Source: Agaribacillus sp965228415 | GTDB lineage: Bacteria > Bacteroidota > Bacteroidia > Cytophagales > Cyclobacteriaceae | DNA: 64,000 bases | Direction of reading: 5' to 3' | Assembly (NCBI GenBank): GCA_965228415.1 | Contig: OZ245814.1 | Location: forward strand, 7,874,001-7,938,000 | Shown here: in pieces, positions 44,142 to 54,400 of the stretch | Position numbering within the stretch: position 1 is the first letter of the stretch | Layout: each line of letters opens with the position of its first letter | Notes under the pieces: model-generated | Told to the model about the DNA's origin: nothing | Databases searched by the model: none | Seen by the model: the letters and a program-made list of their open reading frames with translations, nothing else | Made by a program: the position numbers and the translations under genes

Positions 44142-45152
44142 CTAAAGTGGTCTTGTTGTTTCGCGGATTATTAATTCAGTAGGGAGGCAGGACGATAACC
44201 TGTTTTCCCTGGCAGGATGGCGAATAGTGTCGATTAAAATATGAGCAGCCCGTTCTCCCATCAGGGTCGCGGGTTGCGCCACCGTCGAAATGCGGGGACG
44301 AAAATATTCCGAGATTGGTTCATTAGAGAACCCGATAACGCTCACATCGTCCGGTACCTTTCTTCCGGTTTTTTCCAGAATGAGTAGCAGTTCATAGGCT
44401 ATATAATCATTGAAGCAAAAAACAGCATCAATTTTATGTGTGCTGAGAAATTGTGTTATGTGCTCCCTATAGCGCTCTTTTTCCTCTTCCCACTCCAGAA
44501 TGGCCGTATGCCTGATACCATTTTTTAACAACCCTTCCTTATAACCTGTAAGCCTGGAGAAACTGGTTGAAAGATTCTCCGGCCCCTTAAAATGTGCAAT
44601 GTGCTGGCAGCCGGTCCTTACCAGATAATTCACGGCCGCTACGGCCCCGGAAAAATCATCGGTGATGACCGAAGTGGCGTCGATGTCTTCACATAGCCGG
44701 TCGATGAAAACCAGCGGTATGCTTTCTTCCACGATGGCCTTGTAATGGTCAAAATTGTCAGATCCTTTGGAATAGCAGGTGATAATTCCATCAACCATGA
44801 GGTTATTCAGAAACTTCACATATTTAATTTCCTTTTCCGCGTCACCATGATGGGTGTGAATCAACAATTGGAAACCATTGTCGCTGACCACATGATGAAT
44901 ACCTTCCAGTACATTGGCAAAAAAGTGATGTTTAAACTCCGGTAAGATGAGACCGATGCTGTTGGACTCATTTTTCAGAAGTTTCAGCGCAAAAGGATTG
45001 GGAGCATAGTCTAATTTTTTAGCCAGTTCCTGCACCGCCTTTCTCGTCTTCTCACTAATTCTTTTGTCATTGTTAAGGGCCCTGGAAACCGTGCTTTGCG
45101 AAACCCCCAGCTCAAAAGCCAGGTCGCGCAATGTAGTTTTATACCGTGTCAA
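44142..45152 (-). CDS. LacI/PurR-family transcriptional regulator
   Basis: 336 aa. N-terminal helix-turn-helix TTLRDLAFELGVSQSTVSRALN and hinge helix (LDYAPNPFALKL) precede a periplasmic-binding-protein-like effector domain (NSIGLILPEFKHHFFANVLE, DGIITCYSKG, PLVFIDR, DAVFCFNDYIAYELLLIL, ISTVAQPATLMGERAA). The start is a TTG at 45152: TTGACACGGTATAAA reads (M)TRYK, an in-frame TGA lies six bases upstream, and no ATG occurs before the HTH. It lies between two carbohydrate operons that share a CG-centred 9-mer upstream, so it probably represses one or both. The effector is unknown. Confidence 0.92.
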   Translation of the reverse strand: MTRYKTTLRDLAFELGVSQSTVSRALNNDKRISEKTRKAVQELAKKLDYAPNPFALKLLKNESNSIGLILPEFKHHFFANVLEGIHHVVSDNGFQLLIHTHHGDAEKEIKYVKFLNNLMVDGIITCYSKGSDNFDHYKAIVEESIPLVFIDRLCEDIDATSVITDDFSGAVAAVNYLVRTGCQHIAHFKGPENLSTSFSRLTGYKEGLLKNGIRHTAILEWEEEKERYREHITQFLSTHKIDAVFCFNDYIAYELLLILEKTGRKVPDDVSVIGFSNEPISEYFRPRISTVAQPATLMGERAAHILIDTIRHPARENRLSSCLPTELIIRETTRPL

Positions 45153-45267
45153 TTGTCAATTTGATTTTATCCCGATCACAAACTTATAGTTCAGACAAAT
45201 ACTATTACAGGTAAACTTAAATATTTTGTACCTATTCCCAAAAATGACCACTGGTTTTGCCCACCGC

Positions 45268-45293
45268 CATCGGCCGGAAAACCGGTGCCGATG
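45268..45293. repeat. GC-rich stem-loop
   Basis: CATCGGC-CGG-AAAA-CCG-GT-GCCGATG: ten base pairs with a 2-base bulge and an AAAA loop, in an otherwise unassigned region. No T-tract follows. Function unknown. Confidence 0.5.
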
Positions 45294-45753
45294 ATGGTGC
45301 CGGAACCGGTTTTAAGGCTGAAGATAAGAACTGTACGAGGGCAGCCGGTATGCCAGCCAGCCCTGTTAACCTCCTGGTTTTTGCCGCATATGGTCATGAC
45401 TGCTTCATGGGTTTGGACAATATACTGTCACGATTTGTGATAAAACCATAAAACTATAGGAAGGATTTTTTCTTATATTTAACGCATTAAGGCACCTACT
45501 TTTAGCTGATGTATAAAACCCTGGATGCCGCACTGCATGACAGATGAGATTGTTTGGGAAAACAGTGGTGTAAAAACGACAGCATCTATATTTCACAGAA
45601 GGAGTTCTCTCGCCAAAAATAGCCAAGCAGTGAGGGGTTGGAAGTGTCAGCTTTTTCTTACGGGAGTTGATTTTTTGATAGCGTGGATTTTCAGAACACC
45701 TGGTACCTTTGTAAGGGAAGACCTTGGTTGACTTCGTCAATATCCAGAGAGCG

Positions 45754-45764
45754 GTTAACGTTAA
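45754..45764. promoter_or_regulatory. Candidate LacI-family operator upstream of the DUF6807 gene
   Basis: GTTAACGTTAA contains the perfect palindrome TTAACGTTAA with a central CG, 56 bp before the start codon of the DUF6807 gene and divergent from the LacI gene. The 9-mer GTTAACGTT recurs upstream of the sugar operon (38844-38852, opposite strand). Confidence 0.45.
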
Positions 45765-45819
45765 ATTGTCTTGCCCAGTAAAATGAACGAGTTCTTAGTT
45801 TTAAAATAATAAAATCAAT

Positions 45820-46911
45820 ATGTCAAATAAAATTCCAATGATTAATTCATTTATAGCCGGGCTTTTAATACCCGTGTTTGTGTTGGTCTCATGCAAAGCA
45901 CCCAAGGAGGAAAAGCAACAGGCAAAAGAAGAAAAGATGGAAAAAAGAATAAAGCTTGTCAGGGACGACGGTCAAAAAAAGGTCGATGTATATATTGAAG
46001 GCCATCTTTTTACATCGTATATGTATCCAAATACTATCAAGAAGCCGGTACTTTACCCTTTGATTACGCCAAATGGCACTAAAATAACGCGGAAATTTCC
46101 TTTGGAACCTTCGGCTGGTGAGCGGGTAGATCATCCGCACCATGTAGGGGTTTGGTTTAATTACGGAGATGTCAATGGGCTGGATTTTTGGAATAATTCC
46201 GATTCTATTGCCGTTGAAAAGCGGGATGGTTACGGCACCATTGTGCATAAGGAAATTCTCCAAATGGAGGAAGGGGACGAAGAGGCGATGCTGGAAGTGG
46301 CCATGGACTGGCTGGCCCCCGATGGCGCATTATTGCTGAAGGAGCAAACAAAGTTTGTTTTCAGAGGTGCGGATGATGAATATGCAATAGATCGCATTAC
46401 CTCACTTACAGCACAAAATGGGACAGTACTTTTTAACGATAACAAGGAAGGGGTGCTGGGTATCCGGGTAACCCGGGAATTGGAACATCCTTCGGACAAG
46501 CCCGGCATTTTTACAGATGCCAATGGTATACCCACCGGCGTACCGGTACTCGACAATACGGGAGTGACAGGAAAATACCTTAGTAGTGAAGGCGTCGAAG
46601 GCACAGATTGCTGGGGAAAAAGAGCGAATTGGGTGAATCTCACCGCGACCATAGGCGAAGAAGCGATTTCACTGGTTATTCTTGATCACCCGTCAAATAT
46701 TGGATATCCTACTTATTGGCATGCAAGAGGTTATGGTTTATTTGCTGCTAATCCCCTCGGCCAGAAAGTCTTTAGCGATGGAAAGGAAACATTGAATTTT
46801 GAGTTGGCGGATAAAGAGAGTGTAACCTTTAAGCACCGGATCATTGTGGCCAGCAATAATTTGGAAAAGGAAACACTGGATACCCGGTTTGCAGATTTTT
46901 CGAGCAATTAA
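45820..46911 (+). CDS. DUF6807 (PmoA-like) lipoprotein
   Basis: 363 aa. A hydrophobic signal ends in the lipobox VLVSC, so the protein should be a lipoprotein; a Lys/Glu-rich linker follows (KEEKQQAKEEKMEK). The body has the DUF6807 block HLFTSYMYPNTIKKPVLYPL and GERVDHPHHVGVWFNYGDVN, where the His-rich segment is a likely metal or substrate site, and ends with HPSNIGYPTYWHARGYGLFA. The family was labelled 'methane oxygenase PmoA' from weak similarity and is not a methane enzyme; members cluster with Gfo/Idh/MocA oxidoreductases in carbohydrate loci, as here. Activity unknown. Confidence 0.85.
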   Translation: MSNKIPMINSFIAGLLIPVFVLVSCKAPKEEKQQAKEEKMEKRIKLVRDDGQKKVDVYIEGHLFTSYMYPNTIKKPVLYPLITPNGTKITRKFPLEPSAGERVDHPHHVGVWFNYGDVNGLDFWNNSDSIAVEKRDGYGTIVHKEILQMEEGDEEAMLEVAMDWLAPDGALLLKEQTKFVFRGADDEYAIDRITSLTAQNGTVLFNDNKEGVLGIRVTRELEHPSDKPGIFTDANGIPTGVPVLDNTGVTGKYLSSEGVEGTDCWGKRANWVNLTATIGEEAISLVILDHPSNIGYPTYWHARGYGLFAANPLGQKVFSDGKETLNFELADKESVTFKHRIIVASNNLEKETLDTRFADFSSN

Positions 46912-46981
46912 TAAGCAAGGTTTATTTCCTTGTGCATAAATTTAATTAAAGCAATTTATTTGGGCTAAACAAAAAATAGAC

Positions 46982-48358
46982 ATGAATAACAGAAGAAGTT
47001 TTATCAAAAAAACGGCCGCAGGTGCCGCCGGGGTTGCTATGGGTGCAACAGCATTTTCCGCAAAATCGTATGCGAATATTTTAGGGGCAAATGACAGGGT
47101 AATTCTTGGATCAATTGGTATCAGAGGACGAGGCAAAGGTTTATTGGAAAGTTTTTCCAAAATGTACGGAGACGGCGTCATGGTTAAAACAATTTGTGAT
47201 GTGGATACCCAGTTTTTCAAAGAAAGAATTGCACTGGCCGCTAAAAACCAAAAGGGGAATAAACCGGGTACAGAGGTTGATATGCGCAAAGTTTTCGAGG
47301 ACAAGGAGATTGACGCCGTAGTCATAGCTACACCCAACCACTGGCATGCCCTGGCTACTATATGGGCCTGTCAGGCTGGTAAGCATGTTTATGTTGAAAA
47401 ACCGAGTTCTCACAATGTGTGGGAAGGCCGCAAAATGATAGAGGCCGCCAGAAAATACAATAGAGTTGTGCAGGTAGGATTTCAAAACCGTTCGATAAGC
47501 AATGTCATGCAAGCCATGGGATTCCTGCATAGCGGCGGGATAGGTGAGGTATTTATGGCCCGGGGCATGTGTTTTAAACCACGTGATTCATTTGGCATTG
47601 CCAAAGACAGCACGCCGCCTTCAACACTAAACTATGACCTTTGGCTGGGCCCCGCGACCTACCGTCCCTACAATGAAAAGAAAGGACATTACAACTGGCA
47701 CTGGCATTGGGATACCGGAAACGGCGATACCGGCAACCAGGGACCACATCAGTTTGACATAGCCCGCTGGGGACTCAATAAAAAAGTGCATCCGGTTAAA
47801 ATCCAGTCAATGGGCGGAATCTTTGGCATATCATCGTTCGAATGCTCCCAGGAAACGCCCAATACGCAGATGTCGGTATTTGAATATGACGATGGCAAGA
47901 TTCTGGAGTTTGAAACACGGGGACGATATACCAATGCCGAAGCCAATGCAGGCGTGAAAATCGGCAATCTGTTTTACGGCACTGACGGATGGATGGAAGT
48001 AAACGGAAGTAACTGGAAAGCCTACAAAGGACGTGAAAAAGAACCTTTTGCCGGCTCCGGAATGGCAGAAGGAGCCGCTGTTGGCGGTGATCAGTCATTC
48101 CGCACAGCACCGGATAGTAAGGGACATTTCGGCAATTTTATTGATGGGGTACGCTCAGGAAGCCGTCATGACCTGAATTGTGACGTTGAAGATGGCCATA
48201 TGTCTACCGCACTTCCGCTGCTGGCCAACATCGCCTATAAGGTAGGTGCTACTTTAAGATTTAATGGAGAACATGAAGATTTTATCGACAACGAGGAGGC
48301 TGATCTGATGCTTTCCAGAAGGTATCGATATCCCTACATTGTTCCCAATGTAGTATAG
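46982..48358 (+). CDS. Tat-exported Gfo/Idh/MocA family oxidoreductase
   Basis: 458 aa. A Tat signal (NNRRSFIKKTAAGAAGVA) leads into an NAD(P)-binding Rossmann fold (VILGSIGIRGRGKGLLESF) with the family motif VVIATPNHWHALATIWACQ and catalytic EKPSSH. The C-terminal alpha/beta domain includes HYNWHWHWDTGNGDTGNQGP. Export by Tat fits cofactor loading before translocation, as in glucose-fructose oxidoreductase, so the enzyme probably works on sugars in the periplasm. It is 70 bp after the DUF6807 gene and both are likely one transcript. Confidence 0.9.
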   Translation: MNNRRSFIKKTAAGAAGVAMGATAFSAKSYANILGANDRVILGSIGIRGRGKGLLESFSKMYGDGVMVKTICDVDTQFFKERIALAAKNQKGNKPGTEVDMRKVFEDKEIDAVVIATPNHWHALATIWACQAGKHVYVEKPSSHNVWEGRKMIEAARKYNRVVQVGFQNRSISNVMQAMGFLHSGGIGEVFMARGMCFKPRDSFGIAKDSTPPSTLNYDLWLGPATYRPYNEKKGHYNWHWHWDTGNGDTGNQGPHQFDIARWGLNKKVHPVKIQSMGGIFGISSFECSQETPNTQMSVFEYDDGKILEFETRGRYTNAEANAGVKIGNLFYGTDGWMEVNGSNWKAYKGREKEPFAGSGMAEGAAVGGDQSFRTAPDSKGHFGNFIDGVRSGSRHDLNCDVEDGHMSTALPLLANIAYKVGATLRFNGEHEDFIDNEEADLMLSRRYRYPYIVPNVV

Positions 48359-48430
48359 TCCATACCAATCGATCTTAGGACCAGGTCAGTGGTCAATGCG
48401 ATTATATATCGCCTTGACTGCTGATCTGTT

Positions 48431-49201
48431 TTATATCAGACATGCGATTGTCTGATAAATCACTTCCAGCGAGTCGATACTCCCGTTTTCAATGCCTTTC
48501 TCAAAATCTTCCGCTTCCTGTGCCATGTTATTGGTGAGATGGGCAAAGCAGACCACGTTTTTTTGATGTACCTTTGCAAATGCATAGAGCGCTGATGCTT
48601 CCATTTCAACAGCAGTAATACCCTGGTTTTTAGCGTATTCTATCGCCGTTTTGGTTTCGCGATAGGGAGCATCAGTCGTCCAGCTGTTTCCTTCGGCCAT
48701 GGCCATCCCGGGTTTGTTCATGAGCGGCTGCAAACGTTGGCGTATAGCCGGATTAATGGCGGCTTTTTCATCCGGAGGTAGGTAATGAAAGCTGGTTCCC
48801 TCATCTCTCAATGATTCTTTTATTAAGATAAAGCGAATGTCTTCAGCCGGTGCGTTTATCACACCGGCAGATGTCATGCTGATAAGCAGTTCACAACCAG
48901 ACACGAACATTTGCTCTGCCAGCAAAACAGCAAAAGAAGCACCGACCGCCGAGCCAATGATTCCCAGTTCCACACCATTATGCTCAAAGGCGTACATTTT
49001 CGTATGGTAGCAGGACCAACATTTGTTCAAAGCGGCTTTTTTAGATCTGATAAGATAGTCAACGATGTCTCCGTCAGGGTCAAGCACGCACACACCTGGA
49101 ATCTGGCAGTCCGGAATTGTTTTCTGCCTTCTTGCTTCTCTTAGCAGGTTTTCGGGTCTGAAAACCGAAGGTTCAAGATAGTTTTTTTTGATGGGCAGCA
49201 T
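48431..49201 (-). CDS. Nucleoside phosphorylase (PNP/UDP family)
   Basis: 256 aa. Features of the PNP_UDP_1 fold: phosphate-site segment GIIGSAVGASFAVLLAEQM, the purine/uridine-binding region LISMTSAGVINAP, and the ribose-binding GITAVEMEASALYAFAK with its Met-Glu pair. The reaction is phosphorolysis of a nucleoside to base and ribose 1-phosphate. Overall it looks nearer to uridine phosphorylase-like members than to trimeric PNP, but base specificity cannot be read. It converges on the oxidoreductase gene and is divergent from the ECF sigma gene. Confidence 0.85.
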   Translation of the reverse strand: MLPIKKNYLEPSVFRPENLLREARRQKTIPDCQIPGVCVLDPDGDIVDYLIRSKKAALNKCWSCYHTKMYAFEHNGVELGIIGSAVGASFAVLLAEQMFVSGCELLISMTSAGVINAPAEDIRFILIKESLRDEGTSFHYLPPDEKAAINPAIRQRLQPLMNKPGMAMAEGNSWTTDAPYRETKTAIEYAKNQGITAVEMEASALYAFAKVHQKNVVCFAHLTNNMAQEAEDFEKGIENGSIDSLEVIYQTIACLI

Positions 49202-49323
49202 ATTCTTATTCTGTTATTCTGGTAACTCTTTTTCCGGTATGTAAGTTGCAAAATCCTGCTCATATTTGCCTGGTTTAAGGCGGCAGATCGGGATCATATG
49301 AAATGGCATATTGAAAAAATTCC

Positions 49324-49331
49324 TATATTTG
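49324..49331 (+). promoter_or_regulatory. Possible -7 box for the ECF sigma gene
   Basis: TATATTTG matches TAnnTTTG, 81 bp before the sigma factor start. The -33 element is not clear, so this is tentative. Confidence 0.3.
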
Positions 49332-49411
49332 AATTTACAAGTTACTATTTGAACCACTGAATAGCCGGAGATTTTGACGTAAAAGTGTCTGATATTTAGT
49401 AAACCATTTCG

Positions 49412-50041
49412 ATGGTCGCCATGAAACGACACGAACACCCAAAGCGAATTTTCCAGAGAATTGCCGAAAACAATGACAAGGAGGCGTTTACCCTTTTTTT
49501 CAATGAGTATTACGGCAATCTGATCCAGTTTGCCATGCTTTTTGTACCGCAATTTGAGCAGGCAGAAGATATAGTTTCCAATGTTATGGTACGGCTGATT
49601 AAAAAGGCCAAGGAGATTTGCAAGGTTAATAACTTTGAAAACTACCTGTTTATCGTGGTGAGAAACGAGGCGCTGGACTATCTTAAAAAGGAGAAAAAAC
49701 GCAAGTTTGTGGTTATTGATTCTGAAAATGATTTTTTCTTAAAGGAATATGTGGACCCATATGAAAAACTCATAGAAAGGGAACTCAGAGATCTGATCTT
49801 TAATACAGTGGAAAATTTCCCACCCAAGCGGAGAATGGTTTATAAATTGGTAAAAGACGAAAATCTCAGCTACAAAGAGGTAGCCGACCTGATGGACATA
49901 TCCGTGAGAACGGTCGGCGTCCATATCACCATGGCCGGCAAGGAAATCAGGGAAGTCCTGCATCAATATCTAGAGTCAAAGTCAGATAATCCCGGATATT
50001 TGAAAATTGCCAAATCACTGATTTTATTGTTTGGTCTGTAG
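49412..50041 (+). CDS. ECF sigma factor (Bacteroidota sigma-70 family), module 1
   Basis: 209 aa. Sigma region 2 (about 25-95) includes EAFTLFFNEYYGNLIQFAML and AEDIVSNVMVRLIKKAKEI; region 4 (about 130-185) includes PPKRRMVYKLVKDENLSYKEVADLMDISVRTVGVHIT. It should direct transcription of the FecR/SusC/SusD genes that follow, released when FecR receives a signal from the receptor. Start ATG 49412; ATG 49421 is an alternative. There is a 297-bp gap before the FecR gene, longer than in module 2, so FecR may have its own sigma-dependent promoter. Confidence 0.92.
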   Translation: MVAMKRHEHPKRIFQRIAENNDKEAFTLFFNEYYGNLIQFAMLFVPQFEQAEDIVSNVMVRLIKKAKEICKVNNFENYLFIVVRNEALDYLKKEKKRKFVVIDSENDFFLKEYVDPYEKLIERELRDLIFNTVENFPPKRRMVYKLVKDENLSYKEVADLMDISVRTVGVHITMAGKEIREVLHQYLESKSDNPGYLKIAKSLILLFGL

Positions 50042-50338
50042 TCTTCCTTTCCTGTAAAGAGTCATTGGCGTGCCAAGACCCCTTGCTTTATGACCTTACA
50101 GTTATTGAGTAATGCCAGAGTACAAGACAATATAAAGACTAACGGTTACTGTATACGCCATGCTATTGCTTCAAAACCGGTCCCAACCCCGCTGTAGCTA
50201 TCCGCTACCAGGCAAAGCAGGTTTCAATCGGAAAAGCAAACGCACTGTAGACATACCGGTTTAACATGCCTGTTCGTCAAAAAACAATTTTTTTGATACC
50301 GACTAAGTATTTCACAATTACTATCGTCTTTATAGTCA

Positions 50339-51355
50339 ATGCATAAAAATATGAAAGAGAGAGACATAGACGAGATCATTATTTCCATTTTGAAAGAGCG
50401 TGGTACCGAGGAAGAATATACAGCGCTCAATAAGTGGTTGGCGGAGTCCGACAAGCATCTGCGGACATTTGAGCATTTAAAGCTGATTTGGAAAGAAAAG
50501 TCAGCCAGGCCTAAAGTTCCGAATTCGGATCAATTGGCAGATAAGATCTGGGCCAAAGCAACCAATCAATATGTTTTAAGAGAAGATAAACCTGAGCAAA
50601 AAAACAGATGGAAAAGGTATTTGGGTATCGCCGCGGCGGTTTCGGCGTTGGTGATTATATCAATCTTATTGGTGAGAAATGAATTTTATATCCAAAACGA
50701 CAACACCTATACTTCCAGGATCATTGAAAGGAGTACTCTCGCCGGACAGAAATTAAGAATTACCTTACCCGACTCTTCCATTGTCTGGATTAACTCCGAA
50801 AGTTCTATTAAATATTCAGAGCATTTTACAGCTAAAGACCGGATTGTTGCGCTTAAAGGGGAGGCTTATTTTGAAGTGAAAAAGGATCCGGCAAGAACAT
50901 TTGAAGTATTGGCCGGTGATTTAACAGTCAAAGCGCTGGGCACTTCCTTTAACGTGAATGCCTTCAACAGTGAGAAAAAGATAAAAGTAGCGCTGGTAGA
51001 AGGAAAGGTAGGTATTGTAAACAAAGAGGCTTTAACCGTACTGCTTAACGCAGGAGAATTAGCCGTTTACAACACCACACAAAAAGTATTTAGAAAAGCA
51101 AGAACTTCCCTCCAAGATGAAGTCTCCTGGAAAGATGGAAGAATGGTTTTCAGAAATGCTGATTTTGATACTGTCATAGCACAGCTTGAAAGGTGGTACG
51201 GTGTCAAATTCTTTTATGATGAAAAAGTAAAACCGGACTGGGATTTTACTGCCAACTTCACAGATTCTAATTTAGAAAATGTACTCAAGGTGATTGGGTT
51301 TGGTGAAGGCTTTCAATTTAAAATAGACGGGGATAGTGTGACGCTTTATTTTTAA
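50339..51355 (+). CDS. FecR-family anti-sigma factor, module 1
   Basis: 338 aa. A cytoplasmic N-terminus (about 1-88; IDEIIISILKERGTEEEYTALNKWL) is followed by one TM helix (YLGIAAAVSALVIISILLV, about 92-112) and a periplasmic FecR domain (LPDSSIVWINSESSIKYSE, VKALGTSFNVNAF) with the C-terminal DUF4974 segment (FRNADFDTVIAQLERWYGVK). FecR proteins carry the signal from a TonB receptor's N-terminal STN domain to the sigma factor. Its partners are the ECF gene upstream and the STN-bearing SusC gene 134 bp downstream. Confidence 0.92.
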   Translation: MHKNMKERDIDEIIISILKERGTEEEYTALNKWLAESDKHLRTFEHLKLIWKEKSARPKVPNSDQLADKIWAKATNQYVLREDKPEQKNRWKRYLGIAAAVSALVIISILLVRNEFYIQNDNTYTSRIIERSTLAGQKLRITLPDSSIVWINSESSIKYSEHFTAKDRIVALKGEAYFEVKKDPARTFEVLAGDLTVKALGTSFNVNAFNSEKKIKVALVEGKVGIVNKEALTVLLNAGELAVYNTTQKVFRKARTSLQDEVSWKDGRMVFRNADFDTVIAQLERWYGVKFFYDEKVKPDWDFTANFTDSNLENVLKVIGFGEGFQFKIDGDSVTLYF

Positions 51356-51489
51356 ACTATAAAACCACAGAACTATGAGCAATATAAATACAAGCTAAAA
51401 AAATCACCGACAGTCTACTGCCGGTGACCAACCAATTCCTTATTTGATCATAGCAGCGAACCATATCAAATGAGGAAAAGATTTACTAC
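51356..51489 (+). promoter_or_regulatory. susC leader 1: micro-ORF plus two hairpins
   Basis: The gap between fecR and susC has a 7-codon ORF (51375-51398, MSNINTS), a stem-loop TCACCG-a-CAGT-ct-ACTG-c-CGGTGA (51404-51427) and a second inverted repeat ATTTGAT/ATCAAAT (51442-51448, 51465-51471). Leader 2 at 60506-60670 has the same order of elements with little sequence identity apart from the micro-ORF end. A conserved post-transcriptional control is possible. Confidence 0.5.
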
Positions 51490-54400
51490 ATGTTTAATAT
51501 AATTCACAAAAGTATGAAAAACATTTTACTTAAGCTTATCATGTTTACAAAATACTCGACGTATGGGGTTTTCCTTCAACTGATGTTTGTCACAATGGTA
51601 TTAGCCTCTGAGTCCACAGCGCAGCGATATCAAAGCGTGAAAAATGTAAATGTTAGCCTGGCATTTGAAAATGCCCAATTACCGGAGGTAATTCGCGCGA
51701 TTGAGCAAAATACGTATTTTGAATTTGCCTATGATCAGAATGTGTTGAATACCGAAGTAAGGTTAAATTTCAATAATTCGGACCGGCCTGTTTTCGATTA
51801 TCTTATGGAAATGTCCAAAAAAGCCAATTTGAAATTCAAGCAGGTCAACAATTTGATAACGATTAACCGAAAGAAAATACTTTCTTTTGGTTCGGATGTG
51901 GAAATTGAAATAAAACAGGATTTCGCGGTAACGGGCAAGGTGACCGATGAGAACGATGTGCCTTTGCCTGGTGTCAGTATCATCTTGAAGGGAACAACCA
52001 AAGGTACGGTAACCGACATAGACGGCAATTACAGAATAAATGTACCGGAAGGTATTACTACCCTGGTATACTCGTACATTGGTTACTTAAGCCAGGAGAT
52101 AGATATTTCTGAGCGGAATGTCATCGATGTAGTTTTATTACCCGACCTGACCCAACTGGAGGAGGTAGTTGTCACCGCAATGGGCGTCACAAGGGACAGA
52201 AAGTCCCTGGGTTATGCCATCAGCAAAATAGACGGAAAAGATCTGGTCAAAGCCGGCAACCCGGTAAACCCGTTTAGCATCCTTCAGGGAAGAGCTGCCG
52301 GCGTAAACGTCAGGCAATCCGTATCAGGCCCCACGGGAGGAATAGAGATCAACATCAGAGGAACAAACGCCCTCGAATTTGAAGCCAACACCAGACCCTT
52401 GTTTGTAGTAGACGGCGTACCCATTTACGACACCGAGAGCCAAATTTTTGGCGGTGGTGGCACTGCGGAACGAAAAGGAGATTATGGTAGTGGCATCAAT
52501 GACCTCAATGCACTGGATATTGAGTCTTTAGAGATATTAAAAGGTGCCAAAGCTTCCGTACTTTATGGTAGCGCCGGAGCCAATGGTGTTGTACTAATTA
52601 CCACGAAATCAGGTAAAAAACAAGAAGGCTTTGGCGTAGATGTCAATTATCAATACTCCATCGAGCGGCCCAGAAATTATATAGATTTTCAAAATGAATT
52701 TGGCACGGGATGGAATGAGTACGATGAATATTACATAGATGTAGATGGTGTAAATACCCGCGTACAGGGGGCTGTGGCCGGAAATTTTGGTCCTGCTTTC
52801 GCCGGAAATGAGGATGTTCAGCTGTTGTACTGGGATGGCGTTACGCGACCCTACCAGGCTTACCCTAATAATTACATGTTTGCTTATGACAATGGCCATA
52901 CGATGAGTACCAACGTGGCGATCAGCAACGGTGGTGATTTTGGCAATACGAGATTTTCATTTACAAATTATGACTACCAGGGAATTGTTCCGGATTTCTT
53001 CCAGAAAAAGAACACTTTTAGTTTTGCCGGTAAGCAGAACATTTCCCCTAAAGTAAGCTTTGATTACGCCGCGAATTATTACAGTGTAAAAACGCAGAAC
53101 CGGATTAGTGAATGGGCTGTAGGCATGGTGAATGGCCTGAACAGGGATGCGCCCTACGAAGAACTCATGGCCAAGGAGCAATATAAGGTAACCAATCCGC
53201 TTGACCCCAATTTCGGGTATTTCTACACCGATGATTACCGGGATTTTAATGACCCAAACTATGTAGATGGTATTTTGACCCAATTTTATCCTGAAATGCC
53301 CATGGCCAGACAATACTATGGCAGGGAAAATGACCGGTACATTGACGACAAATCTCACCTGATTGCCTCCCTTCGTCCCTCGATCTACTTTACGGATTGG
53401 CTATATTTTGTTGGACAGGCCAGCATAGACCTCACCAACACCGACATTGAAAACAGGGAAAAGCCCCTGGCCGTGGATCCGGAAATACTGGGCGGTGAAT
53501 ACAGGGTGCAAAAAGAAAAAGCCTTGAACCACGAATTCAGAGCTTTTATGAATTTTGATAGAAGTCTGGTTAATGACAGGTTGAAAGTATTTGTGATGGG
53601 AGGAGGAACCTATAGCAGGCAATTCAGAGATAAACTATATGCCGGCATTTGGGCCAGCCCTGGAAATAGTGGCTTTACCTATCCTGATTGGTACAATCTG
53701 GGCAACCAGGTGGTGGATATCGATGCCAATGTATGGCCCGACCGCGCCAGTGAAATAGGGCAGGTAAGAGGGTACACCACCGATGAAAGAAAATTGTACA
53801 GCGTCCTTGGTTTGGCGACTTTAACCTGGGATGATATTTATACGCTGGAGCTGAATGCGCGGCAGGACTGGACCTCAACGCTGGACCCGGAAAATAATAC
53901 CTATTTCTATCCCGGTGTTGCCTTCACCTGGAACTTTACCAACATGGCCAGGAACGTAGTGCCTGCTTTACAGTTTGGCAAGTTGAGAGCGTCCTTTGCA
54001 GATGTAGGGCGTGATGCACCCAGCACTTATTTTGCTTATCAGGGATTGCAAGCCGGAACTTTGGTGGCAGGCACCAATGCCTTACCTGTGCAGGGACCTT
54101 CATCACTTTTCGGCGGGGTCATTAAACCCGAGAGAAAAAGAGAGTTTGAGGTTGGTACGGAATTGAAATTTTTCCAGGGAAATCGTCTGGGTATTGATTT
54201 TTCTTATTACAACAATAACGTATACGATCAGATCATGTCTGTACAGCTGACCCCTACGACTGCTGCCAATTCCATTAAAATTAACGCCGGGGATGTCCAG
54301 AACTGGGGATATGAACTGAGTCTCAATGGTGTTCCTATCCAAACCAAAGACCTTCGGCTCGATATGACGCTGATGATGGCCAGTCAGCATAATAAAATAA

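Larger units (their letters stand above)
45153..45819. other. Long divergent intergenic region, 667 bp
   Basis: No convincing gene. Short open frames occur on both strands (e.g. 45257-45451 and 45405-45740) but have no family features. Bases about 45240-45410 are more GC-rich than the flanks and contain the stem-loop at 45268-45293, so a decayed gene or an RNA is possible. A palindrome with central CG lies at 45755-45764, close to the DUF6807 gene. Confidence 0.55.

Noticed and set aside
45405..45740. 111-codon minus-strand frame in the long intergenic region
   Set aside because: No homology features, many cysteines and arginines out of keeping with neighbours, no clear start context.
45820..46911. 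Calling the DUF6807 gene a methane monooxygenase subunit
   Set aside because: The 'PmoA' label in this family is historical; this is a soluble-type lipoprotein without the membrane subunit's helices.
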